Positions 26,700 to 35,764 are shown, counted from the first letter of the stretch. The stretch is DNA of 39,779 bases from a virus (IMGVR_UViG_3300049717_000030:1-39779), one strand, 5' to 3'. Made by a program: numbers and translations. The notes: generated by a model not told the origin, from the letters alone.

Positions 26700-29221
26700 A
26701 CGAGTATTGGCCCTGGGTAAAGATCAATTGCGATCGCGTGAATTGTGATTTCGGCTTCTGTAATGGTGTTATTTCTCATTTGCGCATCATTAAGAGAAAA
26801 ACCGATTTGAACCGTATCTCCATTGAATGAATTGCTCATACGATGCCAGATCTGCGCTTGGCTCGATTCAAAAGGCTTTAATGGATCTGGTGACGACAAT
26901 AAAATATTCGATTGGATAAGATACGCAAAATTTGGGTCGCTGCTGGGGAAATTAGAGTTTTGCGATGTGAAAATATTTGCTGTAAGTTGACCATCTTCCG
27001 CATTATCCAACAAATAACGTTGAGTACCGATTCGTGTCTTTCTTGCTGATTCCCAATAAATTGGGAATTGTTTTGTCATGACATTTATGTTGGTCAGTCG
27101 TCTGTAAACCCCATTTCCAAGATATGTTCCAGTAGGTGGATTGCTTAATTGCTGACTGTTCAGTTGTAAAGTAAATGTATTTGTCGCCCCTCTTGGAACG
27201 GAAATCAAGTAGACTTGCTCATTGAGATTATTGACGCCAATCGCATTGAAAATTTCGATATAATCGCCATCATTTAGACAATGATTTGGTGAGGTTACCA
27301 AATATGTGGATGTATCAAACGCGGAAATGTATTGGGAAATTGCTTCGTATGTTCCATCATCTTTTATTAAAACGAAACCCTGTTGAGTGCCACCGACGAT
27401 GTGAGGATATCTTGCTCCCGTAGAACCAAAATTCCAAGGATCTGTCCATGCTGCCCATGTGGGATATCTTTGATTAAGGGTTGCCCATGTTGTGTTTTCT
27501 GTATATCTGAATGTTCCATAATGGGTGAAATTCTCTTCTAAAGTAGCCCATGTATTATCGCGATAATTGTATAATAATGTCTTTGAATTAAAAATATTAT
27601 TTGTTCGTTCTTTTGGAGGATATGAAAAATAAATGAATTCATTGCGGTAATCTCTTATTGCTGTGACTCTTCGGTTTCCGTTATTCAAGGAGGAAATGTC
27701 AAAGACTTGATCGGGTATTTGCAAATCAATTCTTTGGGCGCTTACTTGCGTTGTAAGCGCAATACCGTAATCGCCGATGGTAATGGCCCCTGTATCCAAA
27801 TTAATGCCAGAGAACGTCGATTGTGAGCCTAATTCGCTGTTGATAGTTTGATAAACGAATGGGAGGGTATCATCACCAGTAAATAATAATTTTAATTGCT
27901 TGGATTCAAACCCTGTCAATAAAACGTCTTCGTTCTCTTGAATCGTGACAATATATTGCGAAATTGGCGCCCCAAGAAATCCCCCAAAACCAGCCACATT
28001 TTGAAACCATGCCATTGCGTTGGATGTTTGATTTGGCGGCACTAAAGAATTGTAATAGGGTGTTCCATCTTGCGAATAAACAAACCGATTAGGATAAGGA
28101 ATTGGCGTAAAGTTCCCATTACCAGGCACAATGATTGGCCCAAAGAAAAGTAATCTATTTTTAAAGGCTACAACAGCACGCGCACCCACAAGATAAGGAG
28201 GGTTAACAGAATTAGACAATGGAGGAGCAAAATTAACCCATCCTTGATTTGTGGTAGTAGGATCGCCATAATAAAACTTGATTCCGTTCCCTGTAGTTCC
28301 GGTTGAGTTTGTTAGCAATTGAAAAAGTCCAACATTAGTGACGGTTAATCCAGTGCTATTCAAATCAATGGTGAATGTCGTGGAATTGGTCACAGTCACA
28401 CTAAAGGCTAATAAATTTATCCCTTGGGCAATAGTTCCTGTGACTTCATTAACAAAAATCATATCCCCTGTAACCAAAGGATTAGCCGCATTAGTAACAA
28501 AAGTGGTGACAGTTCCAGGGGTTATACTCTTAGGGATTAAGTAATTAAATCCGGCGACTTCATTACATGCCCACATTGAACCCGCCCAATTGGTCGTCCA
28601 GAATTGCTGGTAATCAGCGCCATCCCATGTGAATGGCAATCCGGTGATAGCGTAAAATGTGACATCATAGAAATTACTAGTTGTCTGGTTGTATTGATAG
28701 CTGTATTCGGTATCAAAAGCGACCAAGTTGGGAAAATTTACTCTCCCAACTTGGAAGTCTTCCAACCCCATGACAGGAAGGTTAGGAAAGTATGAGAATG
28801 TGGCCACAACGGCAGTCGTCGCCAATACGGGAGCGGTTTGAATGGTAATTACTCCAGTGGCGTAATTAATTGCTCCAGTTCCAGCACCTCCATTGGAAAG
28901 AACCCCATTCGTGTCGGTGAATGTCTGGCCCCCAATCACAATAGAAAACGATGCAGGATCAAACGATGACAAGGCATCTAGAGATAGAATCGTGATAATG
29001 TTCCCAGTGAATAAGCCAGAACCATTTGTTGAACCCAACGCAACGCTAGTCTCCCCACGTTCCAAGCGGCCAAGTAATGATGTCCCACGCTTCTTTCGCA
29101 ATCTACCACGCCAAACGAACATATTATTAAGCACTGGAAAGGCATCATTATTTATAAGAAAAGGCTCTCTGTCTGTCTCGTAACCTGTTGAGAAATTTGA
29201 GATTACTAAAGAGCTGCTCAT
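26696..29221 (-). CDS. large tail hub/stabilisation protein (841 aa)
   Basis: The N-terminus (NFSTGYETDREPFLINNDAF, then LNNMFVWRGRLRKKRGTSLL) is typical of large phage tail proteins of the P22 gp10/T7 gp12 tail-tube-hub class, which plug and gate the portal. Within it are at least two copies of the beta module described under findings (LVTGDMIFVNEVTG ... TFTIDLNSTG, and NHCLNDGDYIEIFNAIGVNN ... TFTLQLNS). The middle contains repeated Trp motifs (TWATLNQRYPTWAAWTDPW). AGGTG precedes ATG 29221, directly after the previous stop. Length agrees with such proteins. Confidence 0.62.
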   Translation of the reverse strand: MSSSLVISNFSTGYETDREPFLINNDAFPVLNNMFVWRGRLRKKRGTSLLGRLERGETSVALGSTNGSGLFTGNIITILSLDALSSFDPASFSIVIGGQTFTDTNGVLSNGGAGTGAINYATGVITIQTAPVLATTAVVATFSYFPNLPVMGLEDFQVGRVNFPNLVAFDTEYSYQYNQTTSNFYDVTFYAITGLPFTWDGADYQQFWTTNWAGSMWACNEVAGFNYLIPKSITPGTVTTFVTNAANPLVTGDMIFVNEVTGTIAQGINLLAFSVTVTNSTTFTIDLNSTGLTVTNVGLFQLLTNSTGTTGNGIKFYYGDPTTTNQGWVNFAPPLSNSVNPPYLVGARAVVAFKNRLLFFGPIIVPGNGNFTPIPYPNRFVYSQDGTPYYNSLVPPNQTSNAMAWFQNVAGFGGFLGAPISQYIVTIQENEDVLLTGFESKQLKLLFTGDDTLPFVYQTINSELGSQSTFSGINLDTGAITIGDYGIALTTQVSAQRIDLQIPDQVFDISSLNNGNRRVTAIRDYRNEFIYFSYPPKERTNNIFNSKTLLYNYRDNTWATLEENFTHYGTFRYTENTTWATLNQRYPTWAAWTDPWNFGSTGARYPHIVGGTQQGFVLIKDDGTYEAISQYISAFDTSTYLVTSPNHCLNDGDYIEIFNAIGVNNLNEQVYLISVPRGATNTFTLQLNSQQLSNPPTGTYLGNGVYRRLTNINVMTKQFPIYWESARKTRIGTQRYLLDNAEDGQLTANIFTSQNSNFPSSDPNFAYLIQSNILLSSPDPLKPFESSQAQIWHRMSNSFNGDTVQIGFSLNDAQMRNNTITEAEITIHAIAIDLYPGPILV

Positions 29222-30100
29222 TTAAACACCTATCGCAAGATAAAATGCGGATACCGTCTTTAAACTGGAAATATTGCTGGCTTGTCGCGCTTGAAATTGC
29301 GTTAATCCATTCGGATTCATTTGTGTTCCAATACGTGTCAGTGCAGGTGGATTTGGCAACAAAATCGATCCTACGATTGAAAAGAAAGTACTTACAAAAG
29401 GAATTGGCAAATCAAATGTTTGTGATGAGGTGGTTAATGACAATTCGCCGAAATTTATTTTAATTCCCCAGGGTGTTAATACCCCTTTTCCATTCGTATT
29501 AGAAGTTGAAACGATTGGAAGATCTGTTAATTGCTTTTCAAAAGATGCGCCTACATTATTTTGAAACCATAATTGAGCTGCAAATTTCTTAATCATGTCT
29601 TTGGGGTCAATATATTCTTGCGATTTTGAATAATAAGCAGAATATGGCGCACCACGTTGAGGACTTGTATTTGGCCCTTGTGATAATACATCTGGGAAAA
29701 AGTTCTTCTTATGGAACCCATAATTGAAGTTTGGAGAGTAAAAAGCTCCTGAATTTGGAAAATATGGCGCTTGAGTGCTTGCATTTACGGCCATTGAAAA
29801 CGTGTTGGCATCAATAACCGTAACGGTATAAGGGCCGCCATTAATCGACCAAGGGACTAAAACATCGCCAATCAGACTGCAAAAATGGACAATATTGACG
29901 GTATTCCCAGATTGAAGACCATGATTTGGAGATGTACATACGCATGGGTTAGCACTGGTGGCAAATGTGACAGTGTTCCCAAAAGCCACATGATCGACCC
30001 CAAAAGAAGAATTTATGATTTCAAAATTCATCAAGAAATCATCTTGCGATTCATTTGGGATATCTGGCGGTTGTGGTGTTCCTGGGTTATAGGGTGTCAT
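29222..30100 (-). CDS. tail/virion protein, paralogue of 30100-30651 with inserted module (292 aa)
   Basis: A 292-residue protein. It shares with its neighbour the P-x-I/P-x-x-x-D-P/Q-x-D-[FL]-L-x-N-F start, GFHKKNFFPDVL, and LTDLPIVSTSN ... LTPWGIKINFGEL. Between these it has an inserted beta module (NHGLQSGNTVNIVHF ... TVIDANTFSMAVN) absent from the paralogue. AGGATA precedes ATG 30100, which shares its first base with the previous stop. It is a virion protein by context, likely tail or head-fibre. Confidence 0.65.
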   Translation of the reverse strand: MTPYNPGTPQPPDIPNESQDDFLMNFEIINSSFGVDHVAFGNTVTFATSANPCVCTSPNHGLQSGNTVNIVHFCSLIGDVLVPWSINGGPYTVTVIDANTFSMAVNASTQAPYFPNSGAFYSPNFNYGFHKKNFFPDVLSQGPNTSPQRGAPYSAYYSKSQEYIDPKDMIKKFAAQLWFQNNVGASFEKQLTDLPIVSTSNTNGKGVLTPWGIKINFGELSLTTSSQTFDLPIPFVSTFFSIVGSILLPNPPALTRIGTQMNPNGLTQFQARQASNISSLKTVSAFYLAIGV

Positions 30101-30651
30101 CAATATCCTATAACGGTGTAATAATATAAATTGCTTGCAGATGGAACGATAGTCATTCCAATTCCAGTAATACCTGTTATGATGGGAGTAGTCAAACCAC
30201 CAGCCGGAGGACTTCCATTCGATAATTGTGCCGTTAAAATAATGTTATTAGTCATCGGAATTGCAAATGTTGCGCCTGTTCCAGTCGCAGCAATTGAACC
30301 CATATTTATGGTAAATCCCCAAGGTGTTACAACCCCATAATTAGTCCCTAATGTTACTATGGGTAGATTTGTCAATTGAAAGACTTTTAAAACGTTTTCA
30401 AAAAACAAAGCCGGATTCCCGTCAGGGCCAACTTTTGGATAAACAGCACTTTGTAGTCCTGTTACAGGTGGATCACTTGCCAAAACATTGGGAAATTGAA
30501 CCATTTTATGAAAGCCATTATTTCCACCAGATGTCAAAGGGATATGATTGACCGCCCAATCCGCATTTAATTTCCCAAAGTTTCCAAGTAAATCGGATTG
30601 TGACGCTGTTGGGTCATCATTGGCCTGCGGAATATTCGGATTAAAAGTCAT
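30100..30651 (-). CDS. tail/virion protein (183 aa)
   Basis: A 183-residue beta-rich protein (NIPQANDDPTASQSDLLGNF, WAVNHIPLTS, NNGFHKMVQFPNVL, GVVTPWGFTINMGS). The S-Q-x-D-L-x-x-N-F ... N-H ... G-x-H-K pattern is a domain I recognise from many phage head-fibre or tail proteins. Start overlaps the previous stop by ATGA. It is the shorter of two paralogues. Confidence 0.62.
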   Translation of the reverse strand: MTFNPNIPQANDDPTASQSDLLGNFGKLNADWAVNHIPLTSGGNNGFHKMVQFPNVLASDPPVTGLQSAVYPKVGPDGNPALFFENVLKVFQLTNLPIVTLGTNYGVVTPWGFTINMGSIAATGTGATFAIPMTNNIILTAQLSNGSPPAGGLTTPIITGITGIGMTIVPSASNLYYYTVIGY

Positions 30652-30935
30652 TTTTTAGACCCTTTTTTGACAGGTTTACCAAGACTTGGATATTTAGAAT
30701 GGACAGCCGATCTTATTCCCGAAGGATTGGGGGCATTATGGGCATATGACAGGGCTGATTTGGCTCTTTTTTCTGTGTTAATTGGATAACTGCCTTTTGG
30801 CGCACCGCCAGCTGTGCCAGCAAATGATTTTTTGTCGACGTTCTTGTATTTTCCGACATTCGATCCCCCTGGTTTCTTTTTCATCTTGGCTTCTTTTCCG
30901 CGAGGCACTGACACCCCTTTTGCTATACGTGGCAT
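30648..30935 (-). CDS. small basic phage protein, DUF6582-like (95 aa)
   Basis: A 95-residue, very basic protein (KKKPGGSNVGKYKNVDKKSF, KRAKSALSYAHNAPNPSGIR, KYPSLGKPVKKGSKK). K-R-A-x-x-A-L-x-Y-A-x-x and V-H-x-K-Y-P-S-L-G are the marks of a short phage family usually listed as DUF6582. ATG 30935 with GAGG is preferred over an upstream in-frame non-ATG start. Probably a capsid- or DNA-associated protein, by charge and position. Confidence 0.68.
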   Translation of the reverse strand: MPRIAKGVSVPRGKEAKMKKKPGGSNVGKYKNVDKKSFAGTAGGAPKGSYPINTEKRAKSALSYAHNAPNPSGIRSAVHSKYPSLGKPVKKGSKK

Positions 30936-30942
30936 ATGACCT

Positions 30943-31962
30943 CTAATATTGGGTGTAGTTATACGGATTCGGCCCACTCACTTGGTTGAAGATGGTCGTT
31001 GTCCGTGTTGTTGTTAATTGTCGGCTTGTGCGCCGGAGAACAAGATTTTCTTGCTCTTTGAAAAGTGGTTCATAGAAAGCGAATTGGTCATAGTCCCCAT
31101 TGTCTGAGAGGATCTTTCGTGCTGCCCCCCTAGCTAAGTACTCGGCCATATACGCAAACGGCACAGACGAGCCTGTATTGAGAAATTGGGCAGGTGTAAT
31201 GAATGCGTCGAACTGGATTTTATATGGTCGATCTGGCACTGGGTAAAGTTTGATAATATTATTGAAAAATAAGGATATCCGCGGCATCCCTGGGGAATAA
31301 GGAGATGTTTGAATTGTAATGGGAGAACCAGGCAACGTGTTATTACTGAATTTGACAGAACCTAACCCAGTGATATAATTAATTGTGCCGGCAGCAATTG
31401 GAGGACTAGAACCATCTGGAGCAAATTGAAAAGATTCATCAGTCTGAATAAGATTCCCAAAGCCATCATCGACAACAGTCATTTGAGTGTTATTGATATC
31501 AAAAGCATTGATAAACACATAAGGAAGAAGATTACCAAGATCATCAGTCTGACCTCGTAAAACTGGTAAGCGTTGTAGCATGATAGGAAATGGGCCAATT
31601 GTATTATCTCCCTGAAAAGGTTGGGCATTTAGAACCAATTCGGGAAAGACATTATAAAATTGTTCATTGGATTGAAAACGTCCAATCTGCACCCCATCGC
31701 AATAAACTGGCCCCTCAATCAATTGGTAATTCTCATAGGGCAATTGATATTGAAAGATGTTCGCAATAGTCTCAAAAGTATATTGGCGCTTTAATTCAAA
31801 CAATTGAACACGTTCGGACATATCATAGATATAGAAACGATTGATATAATCCCCGATCAATACATCAGAAATGGATTGATCGGAGTTTTCTTTAATCAAA
31901 CGTCTAACCCAAATAATTATGTCGGACAATATCCCACCAGAAGTGGGTAATAAAGCGGTCAT
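30943..31962 (-). CDS. head-tail connector/tail accessory protein (339 aa)
   Basis: A 339-residue protein, helical at the N-terminus (GILSDIIIWVRRLIKENSDQ, LIGDYINRFYIYDMSERVQL) and beta-rich after residue 60. The C-terminus has AEYLARGAARKILSDNGDYD and QENLVLRRTSRQLTTTRTTT, as in connector proteins that dock on the portal. Comparable to P22 gp4 in position (after capsid genes, before tail genes). ATGA overlaps the preceding gene. Assignment by position and length. Confidence 0.5.
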   Translation of the reverse strand: MTALLPTSGGILSDIIIWVRRLIKENSDQSISDVLIGDYINRFYIYDMSERVQLFELKRQYTFETIANIFQYQLPYENYQLIEGPVYCDGVQIGRFQSNEQFYNVFPELVLNAQPFQGDNTIGPFPIMLQRLPVLRGQTDDLGNLLPYVFINAFDINNTQMTVVDDGFGNLIQTDESFQFAPDGSSPPIAAGTINYITGLGSVKFSNNTLPGSPITIQTSPYSPGMPRISLFFNNIIKLYPVPDRPYKIQFDAFITPAQFLNTGSSVPFAYMAEYLARGAARKILSDNGDYDQFAFYEPLFKEQENLVLRRTSRQLTTTRTTTIFNQVSGPNPYNYTQY

Positions 31963-32492
31963 GCGAACGCTCCAATGGCTCTAAATTTTCCACGGTATTT
32001 TGTGGCTGTTGGTGCGAAATATTCGATCTGATCTCCTGGGCGCCATTTACTTTGTGGTTTCTCCACCATTGAAAATTCGTGATATTCCATGATCTTTTCG
32101 AGATGGTTGGCGACATGTCTAGGCACAAAGACGGGGACGTTGGCCGGAATCTCCCACAAACAGTCTGGATCACCTGGATAAAGAGATAACCAGAAAGTGA
32201 GAGCCTCGCCATTAACAATTATGTTCTCGAACATACCCTTGACATATTCCCATGCGTGTTTATGTTCTCGTTTCAATTTCTCTGGAAGAGTGCCAAATCC
32301 CCTAAGTTGTCGTTTTGGTTCAATAAACACTGCATTTTCCAAAGCGGCCATTTCACGGTTGGATAGTGGCTTATCTTCTTCAATTGGTGCTGGAGACAGT
32401 TCATTAATTTTATCTACATCCAAAGCATTCATATCTTCTTGCATTTGGATAACTTTATTTACTTTTTTGATATCATCTGTTTTTTTTGTCAT
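31959..32492 (-). CDS. virion protein of unknown function (177 aa)
   Basis: A 177-residue protein: a polar N-terminal third, then a conserved-looking domain FWLSLYPGDPDCLWEIPANV, FVPRHVANHLEKIMEYHEFS, and KWRPGDQIEYFAPTATKYRG. AAGGAC precedes ATG 32492. It is embedded in the virion operon between two capsid-proximal genes and the connector. No family named. Confidence 0.6.
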   Translation of the reverse strand: MTKKTDDIKKVNKVIQMQEDMNALDVDKINELSPAPIEEDKPLSNREMAALENAVFIEPKRQLRGFGTLPEKLKREHKHAWEYVKGMFENIIVNGEALTFWLSLYPGDPDCLWEIPANVPVFVPRHVANHLEKIMEYHEFSMVEKPQSKWRPGDQIEYFAPTATKYRGKFRAIGAFA

Positions 32493-32501
32493 GGATTGTC
32501 C

Positions 32502-32882
32502 TTATAAAACGGTTGGTAAATAGGCCCCTGGTATGGTTTGATATGTTGGCTGCACAGCTCCAGGCGCTAAATATCCACTGTTGGCATCGCCAGCAGGGAT
32601 CGCAAGTGCAGGATCTAAAACAACGTTTGACGGCACAGAAGGCACAAAAAACGGATCGAATTCTGTTGAATCAATCGTCACCATGATGGCAAATTCTGAT
32701 GTGGTGACAACATACCCCTTTAGTCCATCCAATTGACGCATTCCATAGGCTTGTGGAATGGAAAATGCCACAAGTGAGCCATCAACAAATGAATGAGGCA
32801 AAGCGAAGGTCACAACCGTTTCTTGGCCTTGTGATATGGCGGTTATATTGCAAATGTAAGGCGTGTAAATCTGTAGTCCCAT
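32502..32882 (-). CDS. virion protein, paralogue of the C-terminal half of 32924-33937 (126 aa)
   Basis: A 126-residue beta-rich protein: LPHSFVDGSLVAFSIPQAYG, MRQLDGL, IPAGDANSGYLAPG and IPGAYLPT. The same elements occur in order in the preceding 337-residue protein (VNHNMVVGQEVAFVIPPQWG, MFQLDSL, IPIGDQNSGGLAPG, IPGAYQTN), so this gene arose by partial duplication. ATG 32882 follows GGAGG four bases away; upstream in-frame codons overlap the previous gene and are not needed. Confidence 0.65.
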   Translation of the reverse strand: MGLQIYTPYICNITAISQGQETVVTFALPHSFVDGSLVAFSIPQAYGMRQLDGLKGYVVTTSEFAIMVTIDSTEFDPFFVPSVPSNVVLDPALAIPAGDANSGYLAPGAVQPTYQTIPGAYLPTVL

Positions 32883-32923
32883 AAGCCTCCAAAAATGGGG
32901 GGATATTAAGTCCCCCCAATCCG

Positions 32924-33937
32924 TTATTGATTCGAAATCAATTCGGGGTAAATAGCTCGGTAATGCCACACATCGCCTGTATTGACGAGAATGGAAGAAC
33001 CGATCAGTACGCCTTGATAGGTGTTGGTTTGGTAAGCTCCAGGGATTGTTAAGCTTGTTAGAACTCCACCTGGGGCCAGTCCGCCACTGTTTTGATCTCC
33101 AATTGGAATAACTTGTGGAAAATTCAACCCAACAGCCGCCTGGGCACTTGTCGGATACGCAAAAGCAGTGAAAGCCGAACTGTTAACGTTGACTGTCAAT
33201 GTATTTGCTGTTACCGAAATGATATAGGCGGTAAATTGTGGATTGATTTGATCCTGATACAAGGAATCCAATTGGAACATTCCCCATTGTGGAGGAATAA
33301 CAAATGCCACTTCTTGCCCCACCACCATATTGTGATTGACAGATGTGGTTAGAACTGTGTTAGCCATAGAAGAAGAAATCGCAGTTATATATCTTAAGCC
33401 TGGCAAATACAGATTTGGGTAAAGAATTTTCTTTACAAAACCGGCCGTTGCAGCACTTGCGAAACCAGACGAATTCACATCAATAGTGAAATTGTTGGCA
33501 TCCACCACTGTTTGAACGGTGTATGGAATCCCCGCAATTTGTAGCATTGCAGTTGTGCCATAAATCAAGACCACATCCCCCACGGAATAACCGTGAGATG
33601 TGACGGTCACATTGGCTGCACTTGCTTGGGTAACAAATGTGGTCGCCATCGATTTAACAGGTCCATATTGTGGAGATCCAGCACTAATGAATGAGAATCC
33701 ATTAGCCGACAGAATGGTTGGTGTATCCACTCCCCCAGAAGAATTCGATTCAATATAGGCAGTCCCTGCTGGATCTTCTGCAAACCCGATTGCTCGGATT
33801 ATTTGAGAAGCAGTTGCCCATTTGGTTTTATTCCACATCTCAAATGAGACGGGCTGATATGGCAGTTTAACTGTCTGAGCAGTTCCCCCGGCTACGACAG
33901 TTACCGTCCCTTCGGCTATTTTATTAAATTCGCTCAT
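32924..33937 (-). CDS. virion protein next to the capsid gene, two tandem beta modules (337 aa)
   Basis: A 337-residue protein, presumably on the capsid. After an N-terminal domain (EGTVTVVAGGTAQTVKLPYQ), it has two tandem modules: SHGYSVGDVVLIYGTTAM ... VVDANNFTIDVNSSG (about 120-175) and NHNMVVGQEVAFVIPP ... NTLTVNVNSSAF (about 215-275). It directly follows the major capsid gene and is preceded by a consensus AGGAGG. Such proteins are often capsid-decorating fibres in podoviruses; that role is inferred. Confidence 0.6.
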   Translation of the reverse strand: MSEFNKIAEGTVTVVAGGTAQTVKLPYQPVSFEMWNKTKWATASQIIRAIGFAEDPAGTAYIESNSSGGVDTPTILSANGFSFISAGSPQYGPVKSMATTFVTQASAANVTVTSHGYSVGDVVLIYGTTAMLQIAGIPYTVQTVVDANNFTIDVNSSGFASAATAGFVKKILYPNLYLPGLRYITAISSSMANTVLTTSVNHNMVVGQEVAFVIPPQWGMFQLDSLYQDQINPQFTAYIISVTANTLTVNVNSSAFTAFAYPTSAQAAVGLNFPQVIPIGDQNSGGLAPGGVLTSLTIPGAYQTNTYQGVLIGSSILVNTGDVWHYRAIYPELISNQ

Positions 33938-33949
33938 ATGTACCTCCTA

Positions 33950-34900
33950 TTAAGAAACTTGAGTGCAGCGAACGTTTCGGAGCCATGTTTCTTGCAAGAG
34001 TGCTTGTGCTTGCGCGAATTTAACGCCCAAAGTTCCATTCAGTGCCAAAGGCCCAGAGAAGATTGGAGGTCTGTAGAGAAGTTGGCTAGAATAGCCATCT
34101 TGGTCGATGTGAGCGTATGACTCACGAGCCACGGCCATGTTGTTGTAAACATCATTGCCATTCATGGAAGCACCACGCTGGACAGCAGATTCCGAGCTTG
34201 TAAATATGCGGAAGTTCAATACCGCCCCATATTCGCTGTAAATCACGTCGTTTTGATTGGGATAATTCCAAGACGATGTGAATTTATCCAAAGAGTCAAA
34301 AGTGGGCTGTAATTCTGTGTTTGTTAAAAAGAAATAAGCTGCCCGAATTGGTGACGACCCGAAACGATCCTCGCCAAGTTTTCCGGTTAAGAATTTAAAT
34401 GCGTTGGCTGTATCCAAAGCAGAAGCCACATTGCTTAAATCTCGCAATGTCAATTCTGTTGGATTGTCTCCGTCCTGTCCGCCCTTACAGTTATAGACGG
34501 ACGAGCTTGAGAGTAAATAATCTCTCAAAATGATATCTTCAGCCTGTCTCATGGCCACACCGAGTCTTTCGGTTACCCATGAAAGTACGGGGTCTTGATC
34601 CTGGATCACGACCTGTTCGTTTAAGATTACAGAAGTTCCATAGAAAGCCATCGCACTGTCTATGATTTCTCGTGTAGCGACCTGAGAAGGTGGCTCGATA
34701 CCTAGATTGCCCAATTGGACAATTGGTGGTTGCAGTGGGACAGGGCGCAAGAAACGCATTGTGGTTCCACCACCACGGGGCATTGAATACTTTTCAGCAG
34801 GGATAATATAATTGAAATTGGGTGTAGGCACACTCAACATTCCAGGCGCAAGCGACTGGAGGATTGGAGCTGGCAACTGCCCAGTAGTTGTGATAGTCAT
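33950..34900 (-). CDS. major capsid protein, N4-gp56-type (316 aa)
   Basis: The coat protein. The sequence fits the N4-gp56-like HK97-fold group: PAEKYSMPRGGGTTMRFLRP, then PSQVATREIIDSAMAFYGTS, NEQVVIQDQDPVLSWVTERL, AEDIILRDYLLSS, and ARESYAHIDQDG. The internal order - strand, long spine helix, then V-x-D-x-D-P-V-L-x-x-V-x-E-R - is as in that family. It lies between scaffold and a decoration-like protein. GAGGAAC precedes ATG 34900. Length is within the family's range. Confidence 0.8.
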   Translation of the reverse strand: MTITTTGQLPAPILQSLAPGMLSVPTPNFNYIIPAEKYSMPRGGGTTMRFLRPVPLQPPIVQLGNLGIEPPSQVATREIIDSAMAFYGTSVILNEQVVIQDQDPVLSWVTERLGVAMRQAEDIILRDYLLSSSSVYNCKGGQDGDNPTELTLRDLSNVASALDTANAFKFLTGKLGEDRFGSSPIRAAYFFLTNTELQPTFDSLDKFTSSWNYPNQNDVIYSEYGAVLNFRIFTSSESAVQRGASMNGNDVYNNMAVARESYAHIDQDGYSSQLLYRPPIFSGPLALNGTLGVKFAQAQALLQETWLRNVRCTQVS

Positions 34901-34932
34901 CGTTCCTCGATTGGTTAACGGTTTTAAATCAA

Positions 34933-34999
34933 TCCAGAACGCTCTGGAATGACCTTATTTCCGATAACTACGCAAGGAAGCCCCAGACTATCTCTGGGG
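34933..34999 (-). promoter_or_regulatory. two hairpins between scaffold and capsid genes
   Basis: CCCCAGA (34981-34987) pairs with TCTGGGG (34993-34999), a 7-bp stem with a 5-base loop, exactly at the scaffold stop codon. TCCAGA (34933-34938) pairs with TCTGGA (34943-34948), 6 bp with a 4-base loop. Neither is followed by a proper U-tract on the minus strand. They share CCAGA/TCTGG arms and may adjust the scaffold to capsid mRNA ratio by processing or partial termination. Confidence 0.4.
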
Positions 35000-35716
35000 A
35001 GCGCCGTTACCTATGGGCCTTCGTTGTGCTTCTTTAAGCTTTGCATATGCTGAATCACGGGCTGATTTAGATTTAATATCAAAATCCATCGCTGTGGGTG
35101 TTCCACTGCCGGGAGGCACGTAATAGGGATTCTGTTGATTCTCTTCTACGCGTTGCTTAATTGATGTTCTATCTTCAACTTTGTTCGCTTTCTTGGCCTT
35201 TAGATACTCATAGGTCAATAAGCGCCGTTCATAGTCATCTGCAATCTTTAAAACACTGTTTACAAAGCCTGGGGAACTTTGTTCTAACTCGGCAATGTTT
35301 TGCTCTGTCATTACTGAATCGTAATCGCCAAATTGCGACTTCAATTTTGGTAAAAAGTTCCGTTTATCTTCATCTTTTCTGCGAGTCTCATAAGTCCGAT
35401 TTGCGATCTCTTCCGCTTCCTTCTGGAAAGTAGCTCTATCTTTTTTACGGATAAGCTGAAGGCGTTCTTTATCAATGTAATCATCAACCCCATCCAGCGG
35501 ATCTGGTTCTTCTTTCGAAGATTGGGCTAATTTCATTTCGTTGATTTGCTTTTGCAGCATCTCCCGTTCCATTTCCGCACGGATACGGGCATCTCGTTCA
35601 ACTTGCTTGCTAGCTTCTAGTCTTGCAAAGTTTTCACGCGCCTTATCGCTGGCCAATTTTTGAGGCTCTACTGTCTCAGGTGCGGCGGCTGCCTGATTTA
35701 TTACGCCATCTGTCAT
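34988..35716 (-). CDS. capsid scaffolding protein (242 aa)
   Basis: A 242-residue, charged, mostly helical protein (ARENFARLEASKQVERDARI, REMLQKQINEMKLAQSSKEE, KAKKANKVEDRTSIKQR) with a Pro-rich tail (YYVPPGSGTPT). It is immediately upstream of the major capsid gene, the classic scaffold position, and its composition (coiled coil, disordered ends) fits. ATG 35716 has GGAG five bases upstream; an in-frame upstream extension is not used. No protease gene is recognised, so scaffold release rather than cleavage is likely. Confidence 0.72.
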   Translation of the reverse strand: MTDGVINQAAAAPETVEPQKLASDKARENFARLEASKQVERDARIRAEMEREMLQKQINEMKLAQSSKEEPDPLDGVDDYIDKERLQLIRKKDRATFQKEAEEIANRTYETRRKDEDKRNFLPKLKSQFGDYDSVMTEQNIAELEQSSPGFVNSVLKIADDYERRLLTYEYLKAKKANKVEDRTSIKQRVEENQQNPYYVPPGSGTPTAMDFDIKSKSARDSAYAKLKEAQRRPIGNGAPQR

Positions 35717-35764
35717 GTGATCTCCAATTGCAGGTGCGACTTCTGCGTTACGCAAAATTTAAAT

